This document shows positions 24,191-32,786 of a stretch of DNA of 64,000 nt, piece by piece. The notes beneath the pieces are model-generated. The model made no database searches. It had not been told where the DNA came from and was given only the letters and a program-made list of their open reading frames with translations. The translations under genes were made by a program, and so were the position numbers. Each line of letters opens with the position of its first letter. Positions within the stretch are counted from its first letter, which is position 1. Where the stretch lies: positions 62,001 through 126,000 of the forward strand of contig JBFMHP010000019.1 in NCBI GenBank assembly GCA_040752855.1, given 5' to 3'. Source of the stretch: JBFMHP01 sp040752855. GTDB taxonomy: Bacteria; Pseudomonadota; Gammaproteobacteria; RBG-16-57-12.

Positions 24191-25135
24191 TCAAGTATCG
24201 AAGTCGCCCTCCCGTCCGGGCTGGATCGCCGATCGCACCGTCTCTTCGGTCAGGGAGGGTGTGCAGAGTTCGAGGAATCGATAGGTAAATCCGCGCAAGT
24301 AGTGGCCCCTGCGCACGGCGATCTGCGTGGTGTTTTCCTCGAAAAGATGGTCGCTGCGCAGCAGCCGCAAGTCGCCGTCCCTGATGGGGTTGTAGGCCAG
24401 GGACGCAACGATACCGACGCCCAATCCAAGCTCGACATACGTCTTGATCACATCGGCATCGAGTGCCGACATGACGATATCGGGTTCCAGACCGGCATCC
24501 GCAAAGGTCTCATCGATACGAGCGCGGCCGGTAAAACCCTTGTGATAGGTGACAATCGGATACTCGGCGACGGCCTCGAGCGTAAGCGGCTGGATCGCTT
24601 CCAACGGATGTCCCGCCGGGACGATGACCGCGTGATGCCAGGTGTAGTAAGGGAAGCTGACGAGGTCCCGCACATCGCCCAACACCTCGGTCGCCACGCC
24701 GATGTCGGCCTGCCCATCGAGCAGCATCGATGCGATCTCCTCAGGCCCCGCCTGATGCAACACGAGATGAACCTTCGGATAGAGCTGCTTGAATTGCACG
24801 ACCACCTGCGGCAAGGCATAGCGTGCCTGGGTGTGGGTGGTGGCGATAGTGAGTTGCCCCCGATCGCGGTTACTGAATTGCTCCGCCAGATTCTTGATGT
24901 TCTTCGCATCGAACAGCATACGCTCGACGATCTCTATCAGTTCCTTGCCGGGAGCCGTCAATCCCAAGAGCCGCTTGCCCTTGCGCACAAAAAGCTCGAT
25001 GCCGAGTTCATCCTCCAAGTCCTTGATGTGCTTGCTGACGCCGGACTGTGAGGTAAACAACGCATTGGCGACCTCGGTCAGATTGTAGTTGCGCCGCACG
25101 GTTTCACGGATGATGCGCAGTTGCTGAAAGTTCAT
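24191..25135 (-). CDS. cysB: CysB-type LysR transcriptional regulator
   Basis: 314-residue LysR-family activator of sulfate assimilation genes that senses acetylserine in relatives. The N-terminal helix-turn-helix (NLTEVANALFTSQSGVSKHIKDLE) and DELGIELFVRKGKRLLGLT match CysB/Cbl closely. The effector domain has the CysB-typical TTHTQARYALP and ADIGVATE. Its ATG overlaps the cysA stop (ATGA), so regulator and transporter are translated together. Cbl is an alternative, but location in the transport operon and absence of a second copy make CysB the better name. Confidence 0.93.
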   Translation of the reverse strand: MNFQQLRIIRETVRRNYNLTEVANALFTSQSGVSKHIKDLEDELGIELFVRKGKRLLGLTAPGKELIEIVERMLFDAKNIKNLAEQFSNRDRGQLTIATTHTQARYALPQVVVQFKQLYPKVHLVLHQAGPEEIASMLLDGQADIGVATEVLGDVRDLVSFPYYTWHHAVIVPAGHPLEAIQPLTLEAVAEYPIVTYHKGFTGRARIDETFADAGLEPDIVMSALDADVIKTYVELGLGVGIVASLAYNPIRDGDLRLLRSDHLFEENTTQIAVRRGHYLRGFTYRFLELCTPSLTEETVRSAIQPGREGDFDT

Positions 25136-26226
25136 GGCGCGCTCCCGGCGGTGGTGTGGTTGCCGCGTTCGAAGAGGCGCAGTCGCGAAGGCACCACGCG
25201 AACGGTCTGCCCCTCTTGCAAGCCTTGTTGCGCCACTCGTTCGCGTGTGGTTTCGACCTCGAAGTGGCGGCCGGCGGCGCCGTTGAGTCCATCGAGATCG
25301 ATGCGCGCCGTCATGCCGAAGGCGAGGATACGGCTGATCTTGGCCGGAATGCCGGTGCCGTCCGATATATCGGTGACGATTTCCAGTTCATGGGGACGGG
25401 CAAAGGCCACGACCTCGGCGCCGTGCGCGATCTCGCTGTCGTCATGGGGCAGGATGTCCTCGCCGACGCGCACCGCCTCACCTTCGACACGCCCATGGAA
25501 CAGATTGACCGAGCCGAGGAAGCTATAAACGAACGGCGTGGCCGGATGACGATAAACGTCTTCCGGCACCCCTACTTGTTCCACTCTGCCGTGATTCATT
25601 AGCACCACGCGATCGGCCACCTCCAGCGCCTCGTCCTGGTCATGGGTGACGAAGATGGAGGTGACGTGCAGCTCATCGTGCAACCGGCGCAACCAGCGGC
25701 GCAGCTCCTTGCGCACCTTGGCGTCGAGGGCGCCGAAGGGTTCATCGAGCAGCAATACGCGCGGCTCGACCGCCAATGCCCGGGCTAGGGCGATGCGTTG
25801 ACGCTGGCCACCGGAGAGCTGCGCGGGAAAGCGGTCCGCCAGCCAGTCGAGTTGCACCAGCGCGAGCAAATCGTGCACCTTGGCGCGGATCTGCGATTCG
25901 GACGGGCGCTGCGCGCGTGGCTTCATCCGCATGCCGAAGGCGATGTTGTCGAACACGGTCATGTGCTTGAACAGCGCGTAGTGCTGAAATACGAATCCCA
26001 CCTGACGTTCGCGCACATGGGTGCCGGAGGCGTCGTCGCCGTCGAGCAAGACAGTGCCGGCGTCGGCCCGCTCCAGGCCGGCGATGATGCGCAACAACGT
26101 GGTTTTGCCGCAACCGGAAGGGCCGAGCAGCGCCACCAGTTCGCCCGAGGGAAAATCGAGCGAGACATCATCGAGGGCGACGAAATTGCCGAAACCTTTA
26201 CGAATGTTTTTGACCTGAATGCTCAT
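25132..26226 (-). CDS. cysA: Sulfate/thiosulfate ABC transporter ATP-binding protein
   Basis: 364-residue ATPase that powers sulfate import. Walker A GPSGCGKTT, signature LSGGQRQR, Walker B VLLLDEPFGALD and the H-loop THDQDEA are all intact, followed by a C-terminal regulatory TOBE-like domain. I chose the start at 26226 (MSIQVKNIRKGFG), giving the normal length and a GGAA ribosome site. Starts further upstream run into the repeat. Overlaps cysB by 4 bp. It is separated from cysW by a 203-bp gap containing a long inverted repeat. Confidence 0.96.
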   Translation of the reverse strand: MSIQVKNIRKGFGNFVALDDVSLDFPSGELVALLGPSGCGKTTLLRIIAGLERADAGTVLLDGDDASGTHVRERQVGFVFQHYALFKHMTVFDNIAFGMRMKPRAQRPSESQIRAKVHDLLALVQLDWLADRFPAQLSGGQRQRIALARALAVEPRVLLLDEPFGALDAKVRKELRRWLRRLHDELHVTSIFVTHDQDEALEVADRVVLMNHGRVEQVGVPEDVYRHPATPFVYSFLGSVNLFHGRVEGEAVRVGEDILPHDDSEIAHGAEVVAFARPHELEIVTDISDGTGIPAKISRILAFGMTARIDLDGLNGAAGRHFEVETTRERVAQQGLQEGQTVRVVPSRLRLFERGNHTTAGSAP

Positions 26227-26288
26227 ATACGTTATTCCGCTTAGATACCTTGATTCTGCCGTTGGCCAATTCAATTTAAAAATTAATC

Positions 26289-26419
26289 GTGTGCTGCGCA
26301 CGCTTGGTGGGTTACGGAATAAAAAACATTCCTAACCCACCCTACATCAGATGGGCGGGTGGTAACCAATGTAGGGTGGGTTAGCCGGAGGCGTAACCCA
26401 CCAAGCGTGCGCAGCACAC
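26289..26419. repeat. 131-bp nested inverted repeat (MITE-like) between cysW and cysA
   Basis: Perfect 27-bp terminal arms (26289-26315 and 26393-26419; core GCGCACGCTTGGTGGGTTAC and its complement) enclose a second perfect 15-bp pair, TAACCCACCCTACAT (26333-26347) and ATGTAGGGTGGGTTA (26369-26383). Repeats of the GTAGGGTGGGTTA..GTAACCCACC type are scattered in many bacterial genomes. It is transcribed within the sulfate operon and would fold into a very long hairpin between cysW and cysA. Confidence 0.88.
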
Positions 26420-26429
26420 ATTTTGTTTT

Positions 26430-27305
26430 TTATTGGTCACGATTGGCCTGAAACTCAATCCAATTCTTGATCACCAGCGTCACCAGCGCCAACATCGCCA
26501 ACAGCGAAGCCACGGCAAAGGCGGCGGCGAACTGATACTCGTTGTAGAGGATCTCGACGTGCAGCGGCAGCGTGTTGGTCTCGCCGCGAATATGGCCGGA
26601 GACCACCGACACCGCGCCGAATTCGCCCATCGCCCGCGCATTGCAGAGAATCACGCCGTAAAGCAATCCCCACTTGATGTTGGGCAGGGTCACATGCCAT
26701 AAGGTCTGCCAGCCGTTGGCGCCGAGCACCACGGCCGCCTCCTCTTCCTCGCGCCCCTGCGCCTGCATCAATGGAATCAGCTCGCGGGCGATGAAGGGAA
26801 AGGTGATGAATACCGTCGCCAGCACAATGCCGGGAATGGCGAAGATGATCTTCACGTCGTGCTCGGCGAGCCATGGCCCCAGCCACCCTTGTGCGCCGAA
26901 CACCAGCACGAAGATGAGACCGGCGACCACCGGCGAGACCGAGAACGGCAGATCGATCAGCGTGATCAACAGATGTTTGCCGCGAAAATCGAATTTGGCG
27001 ATGGCCCAGGCGGCCATGACACCGAAGACGAGATTCAGCGGCACGGCGATCGCGGCGGCGATGAGGGTGAGCTTGATCGCCGATAACGCATCCGGTTCGA
27101 TCACTGCGGCCCAATAGACCTCAACACCCTTGCGCAGCGCCTCGACGAATACCGCGATCAGCGGCAACAGCAAAAACACCGCGAAGAAGGTCAGCGCAAG
27201 GCCGAGAATCGTCCACCTCACCCATCTGGGCTCACGCGTGGCGGCATTCGCCTCGAAACGTGCAGCGCGATCGCCGCTCCAATGCATTGCGACTGCTCCC
27301 GCCAT
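26430..27305 (-). CDS. cysW: Sulfate ABC transporter permease CysW
   Basis: 291-residue inner-membrane permease with about six hydrophobic helices and the permease EAA-type loop (EEEEAAVVLGANGWQTLWHVTLP), where it contacts CysA. The GEFGAVSVVSGHIRGETNTLPLHVEILYNEY block is characteristic of CysW. Its ATG shares a base with the cysT stop (TAATG), a coupled arrangement. It pairs with CysT to form the sulfate channel. Confidence 0.96.
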   Translation of the reverse strand: MAGAVAMHWSGDRAARFEANAATREPRWVRWTILGLALTFFAVFLLLPLIAVFVEALRKGVEVYWAAVIEPDALSAIKLTLIAAAIAVPLNLVFGVMAAWAIAKFDFRGKHLLITLIDLPFSVSPVVAGLIFVLVFGAQGWLGPWLAEHDVKIIFAIPGIVLATVFITFPFIARELIPLMQAQGREEEEAAVVLGANGWQTLWHVTLPNIKWGLLYGVILCNARAMGEFGAVSVVSGHIRGETNTLPLHVEILYNEYQFAAAFAVASLLAMLALVTLVIKNWIEFQANRDQ

Positions 27306-28141
27306 TAGCGTTCCCTCCCCGTTCGTCTCGCGGTCCAGGCCTGCAAGCCGTTGATGATCAGCAGCAATATGAATGAGAAGACCAGCATCACGGTGGCGAT
27401 GGCGGTCGCGCCGGTGTAATCGTACTGCTCGAGCTTGGTGATGATCATCAGCGGCGTAATCTCCGACACCATCGGGATGTTGCCGGCGATGAAAATGACA
27501 GAACCATATTCGCCCACGGCACGGGCGAAGGCCAGCGCGAAGCCGGTGAGCAGCGCGGGCAACAGGATCGGCAGGATCACATAGCGAAAGGTCTGCCAGC
27601 GCCGCGCGCCGAGACTGGCGGCGGCCTCCTCGAGTTCAGTCTCCAGATCCTCCAGGATCGGCTGCACCGTGCGCACCACGAACGGCAGGCCGATGAAGAC
27701 CAGGGCGACCAGGACGCCCAGCGGCCCGAAGGCGATCTTGATCCCGAGCGGTTCCAGATACTGGCCGAGCCAGCCGTTCGGAGCATAGAGCGCGGTGAGC
27801 GCGATGCCCGCCACGGCGGTGGGCAGCGCGAAAGGCAGATCGACCAGAGCATCGACCAGCTTCTTGCCGGGAAAGCGGTAACGCACCAGCGCCCAGGCGA
27901 GCATCAGCCCGAACACCGCGTTGATCGCCGCCGCCAGCAGCGAGGCGCCGAAGGAAAGCTTATAGGTCGCCACCACCCGCTCGGCCGTGACCACCGCCCA
28001 GAACTGCTCGAAGCTCAACTCTGCCGTCTTAAGAAAGACCGCCGACAGCGGGATCAGCACGATGAGGCAGAGATACGCGAGGGTGTACCCCAGCGACAGG
28101 TTAAAGCCCGGCAGTACCCGGGCATTGCGAACGGTTGCCAT
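27305..28141 (-). CDS. cysT: Sulfate ABC transporter permease CysT (CysU)
   Basis: 278-residue permease and partner of CysW. Multiple membrane helices, the EAA loop (LEEAAASLGARRWQTFRYVILP) and the GEYGSVIFIAGNIPMVSEI block identify CysT. The N-terminus ARVLPGFNLSLGYTLAYLCLIVLIP is typical of the family. It follows an unusual 153-bp gap with a hairpin after an unknown membrane-protein gene, so the transport genes may also have their own promoter there. Confidence 0.96.
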   Translation of the reverse strand: MATVRNARVLPGFNLSLGYTLAYLCLIVLIPLSAVFLKTAELSFEQFWAVVTAERVVATYKLSFGASLLAAAINAVFGLMLAWALVRYRFPGKKLVDALVDLPFALPTAVAGIALTALYAPNGWLGQYLEPLGIKIAFGPLGVLVALVFIGLPFVVRTVQPILEDLETELEEAAASLGARRWQTFRYVILPILLPALLTGFALAFARAVGEYGSVIFIAGNIPMVSEITPLMIITKLEQYDYTGATAIATVMLVFSFILLLIINGLQAWTARRTGRER

Positions 28142-28250
28142 GAATACGGTTCCACTACTCCAGTTGCAGGCGGCTATCTAATCATGGGAGCGCGGCGTGC
28201 CGGAAATAAGATAAAGTGCGTTGCTTATTCCACTTTTGTATAAGAGGAAA

Positions 28251-28272
28251 CGGGCGCCTCCTTGTGCGCCCG
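28251..28272 (-). terminator. Hairpin upstream of cysT
   Basis: CGGGCGC and GCGCCCG arms (7 bp) around an 8-nt loop, followed on the minus strand by TTTCCTC. It lies after the 28295-29185 gene and could terminate part of the upstream transcription. The sequence GGAATAAGCA (28231-28222, minus) just downstream also occurs before sbp. Confidence 0.5.
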
Positions 28273-28294
28273 CGTGCCCTCATCATGTGCCAGG

Positions 28295-29185
28295 TCAGGC
28301 CGATGCCTCCTTCTGAATGAGGCAATCATCCTCCCCACCCTCCCTTGAGCCATCGGCGAGCCCCACCCGGCCATCCCGCAACTCCACCGGATAGGCGTGG
28401 TGCTCGATGATCTCGAACCAGCGCCGGTAACGTTGGATCTCGCTCGCGCACTGGGTCTTGCGGCCAAAGTGGGTGACCGCCGGACCGATGCGTTCGGCCA
28501 CCGTGCGTCCGTCGTAGAGCGCGAAGTCTTGGCTCGCGTCGCGCCAGGGGACATTCTCCCCGCTACCGGTCCTGAGCTCCTCGGAAAACGCCACGCGTAC
28601 GTCGATCCCGTCGCCCAGTTGGCCCTGCAACACCCGCTGCACGGCTGGGTTGTTCAGCTCCAGGCGTGTCAACACAAAAACCCGGATGACCTTCACGCCG
28701 CGCGCCACCGCCTGCACATTGGCGAGGTAGTAATTGCACATCGCCCCCTTGCTGTCCCACCCGTGCGGGAAGGTATCCACCGCCTGTATCTGCTGGCGGC
28801 TCTGGCTGGCGGCACGCGCTGCTTCAAGATAGAACTCCGATTCATCGAGCGGGATGTAGCCCGACTGCAGCAGCGTCAGGGTGCGTTCCGCCGATGCGAG
28901 CAGGTTATGAGCCCGTTGCTGGCACTCGGGCTCATCGATCTTGCTCAGCGCGCTGAGCAAACTGTGCGCATGCTCATAGCGACCGAGGATCAGCGAGCGG
29001 GTGCGTCCGATCTCCTCCAGCACCAGATACGTGGCCAGGGTCAACAGCATCCCCACTGCCAATACCAGATACGCCTCTTTTTCCCAATGCAGCACCCAAT
29101 GAAAATAGATGCCCAATCCGGCCGAGACGATGAACTCGATCAGCACAGTCAAGTGCGAACCTTTGCTTGAAGTGGCGTGTTTCAT
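28295..29185 (-). CDS. Unknown membrane protein in the sulfate cluster
   Basis: 296 residues. Two hydrophobic helices lie near the N-terminus (about 10-30 and 37-58), followed by a soluble domain of about 230 residues with no family I recognise. Motifs include DESEFYLEAARAA, HGWDSKG and LANVQAVARGVKVIRVFVLT; the last resembles the mixed strands of phospholipase-D-like or receptor-type folds, but no HKD motif is present. The C-terminus is acidic and charged. I chose the ATG at 29185 (MKHATSSKG) rather than 29227. It lies between the porin and cysT genes, so a role in sulfate uptake is possible. Confidence 0.7.
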   Translation of the reverse strand: MKHATSSKGSHLTVLIEFIVSAGLGIYFHWVLHWEKEAYLVLAVGMLLTLATYLVLEEIGRTRSLILGRYEHAHSLLSALSKIDEPECQQRAHNLLASAERTLTLLQSGYIPLDESEFYLEAARAASQSRQQIQAVDTFPHGWDSKGAMCNYYLANVQAVARGVKVIRVFVLTRLELNNPAVQRVLQGQLGDGIDVRVAFSEELRTGSGENVPWRDASQDFALYDGRTVAERIGPAVTHFGRKTQCASEIQRYRRWFEIIEHHAYPVELRDGRVGLADGSREGGEDDCLIQKEASA

Positions 29186-29240
29186 AATGTTCCTCCATTT
29201 ACCGATCGAGATACCCCTGGGCAGCAAGGATCAGTTACCC

Positions 29241-30587
29241 TCAATAGGCGAGTTGCAGTCGGCCAAGCAGCAGCTTTTCGTCAGCCTTGTCGGCACCGCC
29301 AGCCGCCCCGCCAGTGAAACGGGTGCGTTCATAGTTGAGCGTCAGCCTCACATTGCTGTTCAGATACCAGTTCACTCCGGCACCGGCAACCCTGGCCTGG
29401 GTCACCGACTTAGCCGGGTCGGCATAGACGGCAAACGCATCATCATCGATGTCGAGCGCGCCGACGCGCAGGCCCAATTCCACCGCCCCGGCGCCTTCGC
29501 CGCCTGGGACAAAAACACTCTTGGGTTTGATCCCTTTATAGGAAGCGTCCTCGCCCGTGACGACCCAGTTCAACTCCAGGTCCCACCCCTTGTGCGCTAA
29601 CGTGGCGGAAGAAGTGCCGGACTTCACATCCTGTGACGAGCGGGCATACTCGCCCACGATACCGATGTTGTTGTAGTAATAGTGGAACTGAGGCACGACG
29701 CGGGTGTGAGTACCATCGGCGGATACGGCGCTTGCGCCCGTGCCGTTGTAGGCGAAAATGGTCTGTTGCCCCGTACTTCGATATACAACGCCTACGTCGC
29801 TCGTACCTGTCTGGCGGCCCCGGCTGCCCGCGATCCCGAAGCCGAGACCTTGCAGCAGACCAGGATCATTCGCCCACGGCTGGAGGAAGATGCGCGCCAC
29901 GACATCTTTCTGGTCGGCGCTGTCGCCACTATTGCTGGCGCCGTCAGCGGCACCGTTGAAAACACCCAGCGCGTAGTTGACCGCGCCCCCCACCAGCCCG
30001 CCCTCGACCTGCACACCAGCGTCACGGTCCGGCGTCAATGCCGTGACCGGGGCGCGTTCGGCGAAGGTAAGCTGGGTATCGCTCTGTAACCGCAACAGAC
30101 TGAGCGCCGGTTTGAAACGGCCAACGCGCACGGTTGCGGCCGGCCAGTATTTCACCTCGGCATAGGCATCAATGAGTGAGACGCTGCTGCCGGCGAAATC
30201 CGGGACGATGCGGAAATCGAATGATTTCGCCACGGTTCCCTCAAAGCTTGGGCGGGCGCGCCGCACCAAAAAGGTGTTCGAGAGCGCATGGGCGTCATCA
30301 TCGAGAAAATTGCGCGTATCGCTCTGTACGTATCCGCGCAGCCTGAGTTCATAGTCGCCGTCGGCCGACTTGATGGAGAAACCCTTGTCACCCGCGCTGA
30401 CCACAGCGTTCTGCTTAGCCTTTGCGGTGGCCTCGTCAGTGGAGAGCTCTAAGCGGCGCTCCAGGACCTTGACCTGTTGATCCAGTGTCTCCAATTTTTC
30501 TTCCAGAGTTTCCGCCGCAACGGGCAACCCATAAACAAGTGCAACACCGGGAATGACTCCGGCCAATACTGAACGGACAAACTTCAT
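29241..30587 (-). CDS. Outer-membrane porin, OprO/OprP-like
   Basis: 448-residue outer-membrane porin. A signal peptide (about 1-25, ending VAAETLEE) is followed by a short coiled-coil (LEEKLETLDQQVKVLERRLEL), typical of trimeric OprP-like porins, then about sixteen predicted strands. The terminal residue pattern LLLGRLQLAY ends in an aromatic residue as expected for barrel assembly. OprP/OprO proteins select for phosphate or polyphosphate. In this cluster the substrate is more likely sulfate or another oxyanion (inference from context only). Confidence 0.85.
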   Translation of the reverse strand: MKFVRSVLAGVIPGVALVYGLPVAAETLEEKLETLDQQVKVLERRLELSTDEATAKAKQNAVVSAGDKGFSIKSADGDYELRLRGYVQSDTRNFLDDDAHALSNTFLVRRARPSFEGTVAKSFDFRIVPDFAGSSVSLIDAYAEVKYWPAATVRVGRFKPALSLLRLQSDTQLTFAERAPVTALTPDRDAGVQVEGGLVGGAVNYALGVFNGAADGASNSGDSADQKDVVARIFLQPWANDPGLLQGLGFGIAGSRGRQTGTSDVGVVYRSTGQQTIFAYNGTGASAVSADGTHTRVVPQFHYYYNNIGIVGEYARSSQDVKSGTSSATLAHKGWDLELNWVVTGEDASYKGIKPKSVFVPGGEGAGAVELGLRVGALDIDDDAFAVYADPAKSVTQARVAGAGVNWYLNSNVRLTLNYERTRFTGGAAGGADKADEKLLLGRLQLAY

Positions 30588-30689
30588 CTTCTATGCTCCT
30601 TCGCATATATACTTCCGGTTGTCCGGTCAGTTCGTTAAAGAAAGGTAAATTTTTTTGTGATCCTAGATTCAATAGATACATGTGATTCG

Positions 30690-30857
30690 TCACTTCTCAA
30701 AACGCAGCTTCTCCCTCCTTTCGATTTGTACCACCTTGCCGTCGTGAACAATCACTTCGACCGAGCCGTAACGCAGCTCTTTGACCGCCTCGCGGAGGTA
30801 TTGCCAGACCTGCTCCTCATGGCGAATCGTCGTCACTGATGTCGTTTGTTTGGTCAT
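30690..30857 (-). CDS. yezD: YezD family small protein (DUF2292)
   Basis: A 55-residue product, too short for most gene finders. It reads MTKQTTSVTTIRHEEQVW, then LREAVKELRYGSVEVIVHDGKVVQIERREKLRF in segments. The RYGSV-x-I-x-HDG-x-VVQIE-R-EK-R pattern is that of YezD/DUF2292. These proteins recur beside sulfate-uptake and cysteine genes in diverse bacteria; their biochemical role is not established. It starts 2 bp after the preceding hydrolase stop, so it is certainly co-transcribed. Confidence 0.9.
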   Translation of the reverse strand: MTKQTTSVTTIRHEEQVWQYLREAVKELRYGSVEVIVHDGKVVQIERREKLRFEK

Positions 30858-30859
30858 AA

Positions 30860-31498
30860 TCAAACCTCGGCTGACTTACTCAGCGGTTGCTCCTGTTCAC
30901 CGCGGGCTAGTCGGCGTCCGGCATCGCCTCGCGCAAGGAACCTCAGCGACTGGAAAAAACTGAGTCCTAGCGCCCAAGCTCCGAAGCCCGAATCGATATT
31001 GATATGACCGGCATTGCCGGCGTTGATGAAGTGGCTGCCCCAACGCTTTGCCCAGCTCATGGCCACCGGAATGGTGATCCATGGATCGTTGCTGCTGGCG
31101 ATCACCACACTTGGAAAACCCAGCGATTTCTGCGGCAACAGACGGGCGATGCTGTCGTCGAGATCGCCGCCAGCCACGGCAAGTTCCTTCGGCCCGAAGA
31201 GGGAAAACCGCTGCGGATCGGCGGGCGCCACGAGCAACGCCCCTGCCACTTTGTCGCCGTTATGAAGGACGGCTCTGGCACTGGCAAGGCAGCCGAAGCT
31301 GTGAGCCACCAGCCACACCGGTCCCGACGCTCGCGCTATTTCCCGGGCGATGGCATCGGACCAGCGTGTGAGAGCGGGAACATCCCAATCGATTCCCGTC
31401 ACCCGGCGGGCATCCGGTAGCTGTCTTTCAAACCAGCTCTGCCAATGGGCCTCGCCACTGCCACCAAATCCTGGAACGATCAATACAGTCTCTTGCAT
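30860..31498 (-). CDS. RBBP9/YdeN family alpha/beta hydrolase
   Basis: 212 residues with the compact serine-hydrolase fold. The nucleophile S67 lies in LVAHSFGCLA, the acid in ASSNDPWIT and the histidine in NAGHINIDSGFG. The N-terminal VLIVPGFGGSGEAHWQ matches the RBBP9/YdeN family. Substrate unknown. Position between sbp and yezD in the sulfate operon is a recurrent neighbourhood, perhaps linked to hydrolysis of an ester taken up with sulfate (speculative). The last ~30 residues after the conserved core are poorly conserved and charged. Confidence 0.88.
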   Translation of the reverse strand: MQETVLIVPGFGGSGEAHWQSWFERQLPDARRVTGIDWDVPALTRWSDAIAREIARASGPVWLVAHSFGCLASARAVLHNGDKVAGALLVAPADPQRFSLFGPKELAVAGGDLDDSIARLLPQKSLGFPSVVIASSNDPWITIPVAMSWAKRWGSHFINAGNAGHINIDSGFGAWALGLSFFQSLRFLARGDAGRRLARGEQEQPLSKSAEV

Positions 31499-31562
31499 GG
31501 CTTGCCTCCTCAGACCGCGAGCGGTAACCCTCTCAAGGCGAGGGTCACCGCTTGATCATGGC

Positions 31563-32567
31563 TTACTTTCCGTAGATCTGATCAAACACCCCGCCGTCGG
31601 CGAAGTGCGTTTGCTGGGCCTTTTGCCAGCCGCCGAAGACTTCATCGACGGTAAAGAGTTTTACGTTGGCGAATTGACTGGCATACTTCGCGGCCGCCTT
31701 CTCATCGCGGGGACGATAAAAATGTTTACCGGCGATATCCTGCCCCTCGGGTGAATACAGATATTGGAGATAAGCGGTGGCCACCTTGCGGGTACCATGC
31801 TTGTCGACGACTTTGTCGACGAGGGTGACCGGCGGTTCGGCAAGGATTGAAAGTGACGGTGTGACGATCTCGAATTTGTCCTGGCCGAGTTCTTTCGCCG
31901 CCAGATAGGCCTCGTTCTCCCACGAAATCAGCACATCGCCGATGCCGCGCTCGGTGAACGTGGTCAGCGAGCCGCGCGCGCCGGAGTCGAGCACCTTGAC
32001 GTTGGCGAAGATCTTTTTCACAAACGCCTGGGCCTTGGCGTCATCGCCTTCCGGCTGCTTGAGCGCGTAGCCCCAGGCTGCGAGATAGTTCCAGCGAGCG
32101 CCGCCGGAGGTCTTCGGGTTGGGGGTGATCACGCTCACGCCGGGACGGGCCAGATCGCTCCAGTCCTTGATCTGCTTGGGATTGCCCTTGCGCACCAGGA
32201 ATACGATGGTGGAGGTATAGGGCGTAGAATTGTACGGCAAGCGTTTCTGCCAGTCGGCGGGGATCAGCTTGCCTTTTTCATGCAGCGCATCGATGTCATA
32301 GGCCAGCGCCAACGTGACGACATCGGCGTCTAGTCCATCAATGACGGAACGCGCCTGCTTGCCGGAACCGCCGTGGGACTGCTTGACCGTGACGGTCTCG
32401 CCGCCCGTGGCCTTCCAGTGCTTGGCAAACGCGGCGTTGTATTCCTGATAGAGTTCGCGGGTCGGATCATACGAGACATTGAGCAGTTTGACATCGGCGT
32501 GCGCGGTGCCGACACCGGCAGCCAATGCGATTGCCAACAGGGCGCGGCGGCTATGATTTAACTTCAT
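31563..32567 (-). CDS. sbp: Periplasmic sulfate-binding protein
   Basis: 334-residue solute-binding protein that delivers sulfate to CysTWA. It has a signal peptide ending AHA-DVK. The sequence tracks E. coli Sbp through LLNVSYDPTRELYQEYN, QSHGGSGKQARSV, YTSTIVFLVRKGNPKQI, TPNPKTSGGARWNYLAAWGY and ISWENEAYLA, which include the sulfate-coordinating backbone loops. It is first in the minus-strand sulfate cluster, divergent from pyruvate carboxylase. The thiosulfate-type CysP is the alternative; similarity favours Sbp. Confidence 0.96.
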   Translation of the reverse strand: MKLNHSRRALLAIALAAGVGTAHADVKLLNVSYDPTRELYQEYNAAFAKHWKATGGETVTVKQSHGGSGKQARSVIDGLDADVVTLALAYDIDALHEKGKLIPADWQKRLPYNSTPYTSTIVFLVRKGNPKQIKDWSDLARPGVSVITPNPKTSGGARWNYLAAWGYALKQPEGDDAKAQAFVKKIFANVKVLDSGARGSLTTFTERGIGDVLISWENEAYLAAKELGQDKFEIVTPSLSILAEPPVTLVDKVVDKHGTRKVATAYLQYLYSPEGQDIAGKHFYRPRDEKAAAKYASQFANVKLFTVDEVFGGWQKAQQTHFADGGVFDQIYGK

Positions 32568-32786
32568 CGGTTTTTTCCTCCAGTGATGTGTTTAGTGTCT
32601 GGAGTAAATTTACTGGCTCAGTGGTGCGATCTGAACCAAGAAATTATGGAATGCTTATTCCGGAATCCAGAAAGGCACCGCTCCTGCCCGTGCCCTACGA
32701 AACTGCTCAAGCCTGCCCTCTTTCATTGACATTGCGCGGTGATTTACGTAGAACTTTCTAATATTCGCTGAGCCGGGGCCCTCGTC

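Noticed and set aside
26229..26240. A third copy of the TTATTCC element before cysA as a CysB site
   Set aside because: On the coding strand it reads GGAATAA at ribosome-site distance from the cysA ATG, so the Shine-Dalgarno role explains it.
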